Below are positions 21,936 to 28,926 of a stretch of 32,040 nucleotides of DNA, piece by piece. Made by a program: the position numbers and the translations under genes. Origin of the DNA: a virus; the IMG/VR virus record IMGVR_UViG_3300027734_000212, positions 1-32,040 of that record. One strand, 5' to 3'. The notes below the pieces were generated by a model. It worked only from the letters and a program-made list of their open reading frames with translations. It was not told the DNA's origin and made no database searches. How positions within the stretch are numbered: position 1 is the stretch's first letter; every line of letters starts with the position of its first letter.

Positions 21936-22940
21936 ATGACACTACCAATTTATGAATTGAAAATCAGCGAGAATCTTAATGATGACGCTGAAGTAAACTA
22001 TGTTGCATTAGTAGATGCACCTGCAATTAAAAAGGATTTTATTGCATTTAGAGATGAGTTTGTTGAACCATCTAAAGGTGAACATAAAATAGATTTCTTA
22101 CCTCGTTGCATTTCTTATGTAGTTAATGAAGGAAAAGATAATCAACAAGCAGTTGCTATATGTAATTCAATATGGGAACAACACTTTGCAGGTGGTATTT
22201 CGTTTGATTATGACGAAACTATTTCAACCGATAGAGGCAAAGAACTTGCAAAGAAAAAAATTGCTGAAGGTAATGTTGTTTACATCATATCAGCAAGACA
22301 AGATGTTGAAGGTATGCTATCAACGGCAGATGAATTAGGAATACCACATTCAAAAGTTTATGCAACTGGTAGTAATAAGGCAAAGATTGAAAAGATAAAA
22401 TCATTAGGAATTCAAAAGCACTACGATAATAATGCAGATGTAATTGCTGAACTTGGAAACATTGGTGAAAAGTTTAGATTTGAAAGATTTGCTATTATTA
22501 ATGAAGACCAGCATATTATCTCAGGTCCACTAATGTTAGCTGATGAACTGATTTATAGAAACAATGAGAAATTTGGTGAGCATTATGTGAAGTTCAGCGC
22601 AGAAACAATCAAGCAGATTGCAATAAAATTTGCAAAGAAAAAATACAATCAGAATGTTAACCTGATGCATGATGCAAAGCAAAAGGTTGATGGAGTTACA
22701 ATGTTTGAAAGTTTTATTGTTGATAGGCAAAGAGGTATTATGCCGATGGTAGAATTTAAAGATGTTGCAGATGGTAGTTGGTTTGGCAGTTTCTATGTAG
22801 AGAATGATGAAGTTTGGTCAGCAATTAAAGATGGGACTTACAAAGGGTTTTCAGTAGAAGGATTGTTTGATTATGAACAACCTAAATCAGCAGAACAGAA
22901 CGCTTTAGAAACGATTGAGAAATTATTAAATCAACTTTAA
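21936..22940 (+). CDS. XkdF-like prohead protease with inserted HAD-like domain
   Basis: 334 residues in three parts. Residues 15-40 (DDAEVNYVALVDAPAIKKDF) and 181-313 (FAIINEDQHIISGPLMLAD; VNLMHDAKQKVDGVTMFESF; WFGSFYVENDEVW; YKGFSVEGLF) match XkdF-type prohead serine proteases, with His245 and Ser259 as candidate catalytic residues. Residues 54-84 carry an LPRCISYVVNEGK...QAVAIC segment often seen in phage head proteins. Residues 88-178 form a HAD-like insertion: SFDYDETIS (Asp91, Asp93, Thr95), VVYIISAR (Ser119), Lys around 148-153 and DNN (164-166). It precedes scaffold and capsid, as a maturation protease should. Confidence 0.8.
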   Translation: MTLPIYELKISENLNDDAEVNYVALVDAPAIKKDFIAFRDEFVEPSKGEHKIDFLPRCISYVVNEGKDNQQAVAICNSIWEQHFAGGISFDYDETISTDRGKELAKKKIAEGNVVYIISARQDVEGMLSTADELGIPHSKVYATGSNKAKIEKIKSLGIQKHYDNNADVIAELGNIGEKFRFERFAIINEDQHIISGPLMLADELIYRNNEKFGEHYVKFSAETIKQIAIKFAKKKYNQNVNLMHDAKQKVDGVTMFESFIVDRQRGIMPMVEFKDVADGSWFGSFYVENDEVWSAIKDGTYKGFSVEGLFDYEQPKSAEQNALETIEKLLNQL

Positions 22941-22949
22941 GTCATAGTA

Positions 22950-22974
22950 TTTTCAAACCTAAATATAATATGTT
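22950..22974 (+). promoter_or_regulatory. Candidate late control element, copy 2
   Basis: TTTTCA (22950-22955) and ATATAATAT (22963-22971) lie 3 bases before the ATG at 22975. It matches the element before 14511 at 17 of 19 positions from the A/T block into the start codon. It precedes the scaffold-capsid pair, which needs high expression. Confidence 0.3.
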
Positions 22975-23523
22975 ATGAATCACACAGAAATTCTCACAAA
23001 ATTGAAGCAGACATTCAGCGAATTAATGCAACAATCTCCTAAAAAAGACATGGTTAAAATGCTTGATGCGGTTTTGGCGGATGGCACTTCGGTTCAAATT
23101 ACTGAATTAGCAGTAGGTGGTATCGTTACAATCAACGGAGTTCCTGCACCAATGGGCGAACATGAGTTGCAAGATGGAACTATGATTGTTGTTGGTGATA
23201 ATGGTGCTATTATGGAAATTAAATCAGACCCAATTCAACCTGAAGAACCACCAATGATGGAAGATATGGGTGCAAAATTCAGCGCATTTGAATCTGCAAC
23301 TAACGAAAAATTCACTGCTTACGAAACTAAACTTTCAGCATACGAGCAAAAGTTTGCAGAGTTTGACGAAAGATTGAGTAAAGCAAATATTGTGATTGAA
23401 GGTTTGTTGAATCTGACGCAGACAATAGCTACAACTCCAACTGGCATTGCTGATGAATCAGTAAAAGCAAACAACAATTTCAAAGAAGAAAAAGAAAAAT
23501 CTTACGATATCCTATTCAGTTAA
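22975..23523 (+). CDS. Putative capsid scaffolding protein
   Basis: 182 residues between protease and major capsid protein, the standard place of a scaffold. The N-terminus is helical (EILTKLKQTFSELMQQS), followed by a small beta domain (GTSVQITELAVGGIVTINGV to GAIMEIKSD). After a Pro-rich acidic linker comes a coiled coil (GAKFSAFESATNEKFTAYET to DERLSKANIVIEGLL) and a polar end. Scaffolds are mostly helical, so the beta domain is a slight oddity; it may be an additional head or tether domain. The start is supported by the ATATAATAT element directly before it. Confidence 0.6.
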   Translation: MNHTEILTKLKQTFSELMQQSPKKDMVKMLDAVLADGTSVQITELAVGGIVTINGVPAPMGEHELQDGTMIVVGDNGAIMEIKSDPIQPEEPPMMEDMGAKFSAFESATNEKFTAYETKLSAYEQKFAEFDERLSKANIVIEGLLNLTQTIATTPTGIADESVKANNNFKEEKEKSYDILFS

Positions 23524-23542
23524 AAATTAAAATTAAATAAAA

Positions 23543-24502
23543 ATGGCACTTAGCTTAAGTTCACTTACATCGTATACTAAACAACTTACCAAACCACTTT
23601 TGTCAAGTGCGGTTTTTGGTGCAAAGACACAACAACTTATTAAAGATGGTGGTATCGTTATCCCACAAGCAAAATCGGTTGTTGCTATTCCTTTGATGGA
23701 TACTGATGCAGTTTTTCAAACTGATTCATGTTCTTTTGACCCTTCAGGTACAACGAGCATCACTCAGCGTACAATCACTGTTGGTAAAATCAAAGTAGAA
23801 GAAAAAATCTGTCCAAAAGATTTGGAAGCATACTTCACACAAGAGGCTTTGAAAGCAGGTTCTACTTACGAAGATTTCGGCAATGCTGATTTTCAGGCTG
23901 CTTATCTTGCAAAGAAAAATGCTCGTATTGCTGCTCAACTTGAAACTGCAATATGGCAAGGTGATGCAACAGGTTCAACTGCAAATACAAACAAATTTGA
24001 TGGTCTTTCAAAATTGATTGTTGCAGGTAGTCCAGTTGACGCAAACGTATCAGGTTACACTGGTGTTGCTACAATCACAACTATCACACAATCAAATGTT
24101 GTAGCTGCAACTGAAGGTATCTACAAGGCAATCCCTGCTGCGGTAATGGCAAAGGGTGATGTTAAGATTTTCGTAGGAAATGATTGGTATCGTTTGCTTA
24201 TCATGGCATACAGAGCATTGAATTTGTTCAGCTACAATCCACAAGATTCTCAGGCTGCAACTTTCATCTTGCCAGGTACTAACATTGAAATCGTTGCTGT
24301 AAATGGTTTGAATACAACTGGTGATGCATTCGCAATCAGTTTGTCAAACATCGCAATGGCAGTTGATTTGGTTGACGAAGAAGGTGCATATGATATGTGG
24401 TGGTCACGTGATAATAACGATGTGCGTTTCCGCGTAGCTTTCAAGATGGGTGTGAACGTAGCATTCACTAACGAGTGTGTGAAATTCATTGCTGCTATCT
24501 AA
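23543..24502 (+). CDS. Major capsid protein (HK97 fold)
   Basis: 319 residues. The N-terminal part LLSSAVFGAKTQQLIKDGG and the segments ITVGKIKVEEKICPKDLEAY, AYLAKKNARIAAQLETAIWQGD, IFVGNDWYRLLIMAYRALNL and MWWSRDNNDVRFRVAFKMGV are typical of Bacteroidota-phage capsid proteins with the HK97 fold. It follows protease and scaffold and is itself followed by a strong terminator, which suggests separate, high expression. It has little or no N-terminal delta domain, in keeping with a separate scaffold. The A-rich leader AAAATTAAATAAAA sits before the ATG. Confidence 0.88.
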   Translation: MALSLSSLTSYTKQLTKPLLSSAVFGAKTQQLIKDGGIVIPQAKSVVAIPLMDTDAVFQTDSCSFDPSGTTSITQRTITVGKIKVEEKICPKDLEAYFTQEALKAGSTYEDFGNADFQAAYLAKKNARIAAQLETAIWQGDATGSTANTNKFDGLSKLIVAGSPVDANVSGYTGVATITTITQSNVVAATEGIYKAIPAAVMAKGDVKIFVGNDWYRLLIMAYRALNLFSYNPQDSQAATFILPGTNIEIVAVNGLNTTGDAFAISLSNIAMAVDLVDEEGAYDMWWSRDNNDVRFRVAFKMGVNVAFTNECVKFIAAI

Positions 24503-24521
24503 TATCGGTTCGGTAAATAAT

Positions 24522-24552
24522 AAAAGGGTGGTGAGAAATACACCACCTTTTT
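24522..24552 (+). terminator. Terminator after the major capsid gene
   Basis: AAAAGGGTGGTG (24522-24533) pairs with CACCACCTTTTT (24541-24552) with one G-U pair, loop AGAAATA. It lies 20 bases after the capsid stop. Confidence 0.88.
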
Positions 24553-24575
24553 CATAAACTTAAAAATTAAATATT

Positions 24576-25118
24576 ATGCCCTGCGCAATTACATCAGGTT
24601 ACACAATAGAATGTCGCGATTCAGTCGGTGGCGTTCAGACAATATGGTTGATTGAGAATGCAAATCTTTATGATGCATCAGGTAATTCAACAATTACTTC
24701 AGCATCAGGAACAGTGACTGCATTGAACAAAAAGAGTGGTAAGAAGTTTTGGAAATTTGAAGTTCCGCGTGCTACCGCAATGACTATGAATGGTATCACT
24801 GCCAGTCAAGAAAACGGAACTATTTTCTACACACATCAGGTTGAGTTCCCTATCAATCAGCGTAACGCAACTATGAGAAATATCGTTGCAACACTTGCTT
24901 ACAATCGTCTGACATTCGTCACTCTTGAAGGTGATGGTGTTTATAGAATGTTCGGTAAATCATTTGGTCTATTTATGGATTCATCAGAGGGTGGTTCAGG
25001 TACTGCACTCGGTGATAGAAACGGATACGTTCTGAAGTTTTCAAGTCAAGAAACTGAAGATTTCTTGATAGTTCCTGCAAACATTGCATCAACTTTGGAA
25101 AACACTGGAACGGCTTAA
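24576..25118 (+). CDS. Putative major tail (tube) protein
   Basis: 180 residues, mainly beta. Start MPCAITSGYTIECRDSVGGV, with two early cysteines and a GG, a pattern frequent in probable tail tube or decoration proteins of Bacteroidota phages. Later parts are FWKFEVPRATAMTMNG and YTHQVEFPINQRNATMRNIV. It is bracketed by terminators on both sides (24522 and 25141), which suggests an abundant virion protein with its own transcript. A head decoration protein is the alternative. Confidence 0.5.
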   Translation: MPCAITSGYTIECRDSVGGVQTIWLIENANLYDASGNSTITSASGTVTALNKKSGKKFWKFEVPRATAMTMNGITASQENGTIFYTHQVEFPINQRNATMRNIVATLAYNRLTFVTLEGDGVYRMFGKSFGLFMDSSEGGSGTALGDRNGYVLKFSSQETEDFLIVPANIASTLENTGTA

Positions 25119-25140
25119 TTTGCTAACCAATGAAAAGTAG

Positions 25141-25170
25141 CCACCGACCGACAAAGTCGGTGGTTTTTTT
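25141..25170 (+). terminator. Terminator after the probable tail tube gene
   Basis: CCACCGAC (25141-25148) pairs perfectly with GTCGGTGG (25156-25163), loop CGACAAA, followed by seven T. It lies 22 bases after the stop and directly before the next start (25175). Confidence 0.92.
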
Positions 25171-25174
25171 ATTT

Positions 25175-25537
25175 ATGATACATCTAACAAAAGGAAATAG
25201 TGATACAATATTTACAACATCAGATACTATTTTGAATCTGACTGATAGATATTATTTCAAGTTCACGCATAGAACAACACAAGATATTGTTCAAATGTGG
25301 ATTCCAAATGAAGATAACATCGCAAGATTTCAAAAATTCACAATAATTACAAACGATTATTTTGCTAACTTTATAGAAGGGTTCTGGTCATATACTATAC
25401 AAATTGCAGTAACAAATAATGTTGTTCCAACAACACCAATTCTTGAAAGTGGTTATATGTACCTCCATCCTGAAACTGATTTTGTTCCGATAAAATATAA
25501 TGAACAATCAAATAATTTCAAAGCATACAATGGATAA
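25175..25537 (+). CDS. Small structural protein, unknown function
   Basis: 120 residues from the ATG at 25175 (MIHLTKGNSDTIFTTSDTIL). An earlier ATG at 25130 would read through the terminator hairpin and is rejected. The chain is beta-rich and aromatic (RYYFKFTHRTTQDIVQMW; GFWSYTIQIAVTNN; GYMYLHPETDF), looking like a small beta-sandwich. The position between tail tube and portal suggests a virion component. It overlaps the portal gene by 8 bases. Confidence 0.6.
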   Translation: MIHLTKGNSDTIFTTSDTILNLTDRYYFKFTHRTTQDIVQMWIPNEDNIARFQKFTIITNDYFANFIEGFWSYTIQIAVTNNVVPTTPILESGYMYLHPETDFVPIKYNEQSNNFKAYNG

Positions 25538-27644
25538 TTATAATTACATCACGCTTCAGTTTGACCAAGCACAACAACCTAAGTTTGAGGAAAAGAAAGG
25601 AAAGGGATATGTTGAGTATGGTAAGGACAATGACTATCCTACATACTTACTCGGACTATACAATGAATCACCTAAGCATGGTTCAATTGTAAAATCAAAA
25701 ACTGGTTATATTTACGGAAAAGGTTTTGAAGATAATGGTTCATGCAATTCAGCAGGTGAAACATGGAATGAAGTATTAAAGAAATGCATTGCTGATGATG
25801 AGTTATTTCGTGGGTATTATATGCAAGTGATATGGAATCGTGCAAAGCAAATTCAGGAGGTTTATCACATTGAATTTTCAAAGGTTAGAGTTAGTAAGGA
25901 TTTGACAAAATTCTACGTTAAAAACGATTGGAGTGACTTCAGAGAGAAGATGAGATGCTATGATGCATTTAACATCAATAATCCTTACGGAAGTCAGATA
26001 TTCTACAAAAAGGAATACAATCCAACAAGCGAGGTTTATCCATTGCCATCATATTTTCAGGGTTTGAATTACATTGAATCAGACATTGAAGTTTCAAGGC
26101 ATTTGCTCGGAATGGCAAAGCAATCTTTTGTCGGAAGTACATTGATAAACTTGAACAATGGCGACCCTATTAATGAGGAGAAACGCGGTGAAGTTGAAAG
26201 AGGTTTGTTGAAAAAGTTCACTGGTGATTCAGGTAAGCGTGTGGTAATCATGTTCAATAAGAGCAGAGAAAACGCTGCTGAGATTATTCCACTCGGAACA
26301 AGCACACTTACAAAAGAAGATTTCACGAATGTAAATAATTTGATTCAGCAAGAGATTTTTGTTGCTCATCAGATTATCAGTCCAGTTCTACATGGTATCA
26401 GTACAAGCGGTTCACTTGGTCAGCGTAATGAAATACGTGATGCTTACGAGATTTGGAATAATACTTATGTTACAGAAAGGCAACAAGAGTTTGAATATGT
26501 ATTTACTAAAATCAGAAACCTATCAGGAGAGCAAGGTGAATTTGTGATTAAACCAGTAGAACCTTTGAAATTTGAATTTACTGAATCAATCGTAAGTCAG
26601 AATTTGACAAAGGATGAAATCAGAGAATTGATGGGTAGAGAACCATTGGATTCTTCAGTTAAAACACAAGCACAAATTATCAGCGATAATATTAACGCAT
26701 TAAGTCCATTGGTTGCAAATAAGGTTTTGGAATCTATGACACCTGATGAAATCAGAAGTTTGGCTGGATTAATTCCTGCACCACCTTCAGCGCCTGCACC
26801 AAATGCATCAGCACCAACTCAGTCAGAAGTTCCAATGCAGTCAAATGATGCATTGAGAAATTTAACTGGCAGACAATATCAGAACGTTATGCGTATTGTT
26901 CGTCAGTTTGGGAATGGCAAACTGAAAAAAGAACAAGCGTCATTGATGCTTAAAAATGGTTTTGGTTTTACTGATGCTGATATAAATACTTTTTTAGGTA
27001 TTGACGATTCACCAATGACAGATGATGAGGTGCAACAATTTTCAATGGATAAAGATTTGTTTTTGCTTCAGGAACTTGAAAAGATAGGAAGCAAAAGAAA
27101 TGATTTTAATATACATATATCAAGAGGTGTTAATGAATCATTTGCTATTGAACTTGACCAATTAGAAGCAAATGTGTTATCAATATTGACAAAGGAAAAA
27201 GGAAAGGTAACACCTGAAATAATTGCTAAATCTTTGAAGGTTGATGTAGCTGAAGTTAATAAGATAATCAAGAACTTCATTGATGATGGTGTGATTGAAT
27301 CAGTAACATCTAAAATCAATGCAGAACCATCGTATAAAGTTATCAAACCAGTTTCTGAATTAGGTGGTGATAATTCAACGATTGAGTTTAAGATTATGTA
27401 TTCTTACGAGTGGCGTTTAGGTTTTACGGATTCTAATTTATCTACATCACGACCATTCTGTAAAAAGATGGTAGAATTAAGTAAGTCAGGTAAATTTTGG
27501 AATCGTGCAGATATTGAATCACTTAGTGTGCGTTTGGGTTATTCAGTATGGGATAGAGTCGGTGGTTGGTGGACAATGCCTAACGGCGTTCATTCTGAAC
27601 AATGCAGACATCAATGGGTTTCTCACCTTGTAACAAAAAAATAA
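25530..27644 (+). CDS. Portal protein with C-terminal winged-helix and MuF-like extension
   Basis: 704 residues from the ATG at 25530. Residues 1-410 form a portal: GKDNDYPTYLLGLYNESPKH near the start, ELFRGYYMQVIWNRAKQIQE, KQSFVGSTLI, IFVAHQIISPVLHGISTSGS and ERQQEFEYVFTKI. A Pro/Ala linker follows (about 414-437: PAPPSAPAPNASAP). Then come a helical part (about 443-500), a wHTH-like domain (about 537-590: EANVLSILTKEKGKVTPEII, AEVNKIIKNFIDDGVIES) and a C-terminal segment (about 630-704) with RPFCKKMVELSKSG and EQCRHQWVSH, like the end of MuF/SPP1 gp7-type minor head proteins. No separate MuF gene exists. The portal is the DNA entry ring of the capsid. Confidence 0.82.
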   Translation: MDNYNYITLQFDQAQQPKFEEKKGKGYVEYGKDNDYPTYLLGLYNESPKHGSIVKSKTGYIYGKGFEDNGSCNSAGETWNEVLKKCIADDELFRGYYMQVIWNRAKQIQEVYHIEFSKVRVSKDLTKFYVKNDWSDFREKMRCYDAFNINNPYGSQIFYKKEYNPTSEVYPLPSYFQGLNYIESDIEVSRHLLGMAKQSFVGSTLINLNNGDPINEEKRGEVERGLLKKFTGDSGKRVVIMFNKSRENAAEIIPLGTSTLTKEDFTNVNNLIQQEIFVAHQIISPVLHGISTSGSLGQRNEIRDAYEIWNNTYVTERQQEFEYVFTKIRNLSGEQGEFVIKPVEPLKFEFTESIVSQNLTKDEIRELMGREPLDSSVKTQAQIISDNINALSPLVANKVLESMTPDEIRSLAGLIPAPPSAPAPNASAPTQSEVPMQSNDALRNLTGRQYQNVMRIVRQFGNGKLKKEQASLMLKNGFGFTDADINTFLGIDDSPMTDDEVQQFSMDKDLFLLQELEKIGSKRNDFNIHISRGVNESFAIELDQLEANVLSILTKEKGKVTPEIIAKSLKVDVAEVNKIIKNFIDDGVIESVTSKINAEPSYKVIKPVSELGGDNSTIEFKIMYSYEWRLGFTDSNLSTSRPFCKKMVELSKSGKFWNRADIESLSVRLGYSVWDRVGGWWTMPNGVHSEQCRHQWVSHLVTKK

Positions 27645-27645
27645 A

Positions 27646-28437
27646 ATGAGCAAAAATATTCTTTTCATTACTGAGCAATTATTCAAAGAACGTACTGGTG
27701 CATCAAATGCAATAGATGGAAAGCAGTTGTTTCCTATGATAAAAGTAGGAGGTGATATATTTATTCAACCTGCACTTGGCAGTAGATTGTACAAGCGTTT
27801 AGAAGATGGAATTGAGGCAGGGAATTTAACTGCTAATGAAAAGACGCTTATTGATGATTATATTACTGATGCGTTGGTATGGTATACAATGAGCATGTTG
27901 CCTATAACAATGGGTTATCAATTATTTAGCAAAGGATTTTTGCAAAAGACAAGTGAAGAAAGCAACACACCATCTCGCGGTGATTTAGAATTGATTGAAC
28001 AAAAATATCAATCAATGGCTGAGTTTTATAAAACGAGATTGATAAAATATTTACAAGAAAATTACACGCTATACTATGAGTACTTTAATACTGGTAGTGG
28101 ATGGGATGTAATATTTCCTGAAGAGAAAGCATACAATTGCCCAATCTATTTAGGTCAAGATTATGAGATTAGCAATCCAAGATATGTAAATAGTAGTAGC
28201 GGTTATTCAAGTCCTTTGATTGTTTACTATACTGCGGTTGGAAATGAAACTACATTTAATGTTTCAGCACTTGCAGGTAGAACTTGTTTGGTTGCATCGC
28301 GTGGTGGTTTGGCAAAAGGTATAACGACAACGACAACGTCTGATACTGGTTATTTGCAAATCAATGGTCAAGTGGTTAGATTGCCAACTGGAGATGTTGC
28401 AATGGCAGGTGAATTGTTCACATTCCTTTATAGATAA
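27646..28437 (+). CDS. Head-tail adaptor-like protein (DUF6712-type) with beta C-terminus
   Basis: 263 residues. The first 145 residues are helical and match the connector type seen in Bacteroidota prophages: ILFITEQLFKERTGASNAID (4-23), QPALGSRLYKRLEDGI, LIDDYITDALVWYTM. The last 90 residues are beta (LIVYYTAVGNETTFNVSALA; TGYLQINGQVVRLPTGD), perhaps a virion-exposed domain. It starts one base after the portal stop, as expected for a head completion protein joining portal and tail. Confidence 0.65.
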   Translation: MSKNILFITEQLFKERTGASNAIDGKQLFPMIKVGGDIFIQPALGSRLYKRLEDGIEAGNLTANEKTLIDDYITDALVWYTMSMLPITMGYQLFSKGFLQKTSEESNTPSRGDLELIEQKYQSMAEFYKTRLIKYLQENYTLYYEYFNTGSGWDVIFPEEKAYNCPIYLGQDYEISNPRYVNSSSGYSSPLIVYYTAVGNETTFNVSALAGRTCLVASRGGLAKGITTTTTSDTGYLQINGQVVRLPTGDVAMAGELFTFLYR

Positions 28438-28439
28438 TT

Positions 28440-28607
28440 ATGAGCAAAGGATACAAGAAAGAATACATAGATAAAGTAAAACAAAAATTCAATGACGCGA
28501 AACGAAGTCATAACGGAAATCAAATCAATACTGGAAGCAAATGGAATGATTCAGTCAGTAGTTCCAAATCCACCAGCAAATTGGTTAATGTGGACAGAAC
28601 AACCTAA
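28440..28607 (+). CDS. Possible 55-residue small protein overlapping the next gene
   Basis: ATG at 28440, two bases after the preceding stop, opens 55 codons: a basic start (MSKGYKKEYIDKVKQKFNDA) followed by a polar Ser/Asn/Lys-rich end that reads a shifted frame of the next gene (116-base overlap). The first 17 codons fill a gap of 54 bases that would otherwise be untranslated. It may be a real small protein, a leader peptide coupling translation, or chance. Confidence 0.3.
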   Translation: MSKGYKKEYIDKVKQKFNDAKRSHNGNQINTGSKWNDSVSSSKSTSKLVNVDRTT

Positions 28608-28923
28608 ATTTCCGAATGCAAGTTTTGATATTTCAAATGGTCAATACAATGCAGGTCGCGAATTGGTTTACACAATAGAAATGTGGTTGCTTGATAAGAG
28701 TGGAGTTGATAATGAATTTGAGCAAGATGTGAGCAATGCTATGCACTTAGTAGGTGCAGATATTATGAATATATTAAGACAAGGATTCAAACAATATTCA
28801 ATCAGTACAAGTGTATCATGGACAAAGGTTGAAGAAAAGTTTGAGGATTATTTGACTGGAGTAACATTCAGTTTTGATTTATCAGTAGTTAACAATTTCA
28901 CTGCGTGTGATGTACCAAATTAA
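28492..28923 (+). CDS. Putative tail terminator / tail completion protein
   Basis: 143 residues. EVITEIKSILEANGMIQSVV (5-24) is an N-terminal helix, PPANWLMWTEQPKFPNASFD a loop, then strands ELVYTIEMWLLDKSG and TKVEEKFEDYLTGVTFSFDL. A helix-plus-sheet fold of this size after the connector gene is typical of the tail terminator or a neck protein. It is followed by the fibre gene at 28927. The assignment is by position and pattern. Confidence 0.5.
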   Translation: MTRNEVITEIKSILEANGMIQSVVPNPPANWLMWTEQPKFPNASFDISNGQYNAGRELVYTIEMWLLDKSGVDNEFEQDVSNAMHLVGADIMNILRQGFKQYSISTSVSWTKVEEKFEDYLTGVTFSFDLSVVNNFTACDVPN

Positions 28924-28926
28924 TTT

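Noticed and set aside
25130-25174. Start of the gene at 25175 moved up to ATG 25130
   Set aside because: It would translate through the terminator hairpin and its T run; the ATG at 25175 follows the terminator cleanly.
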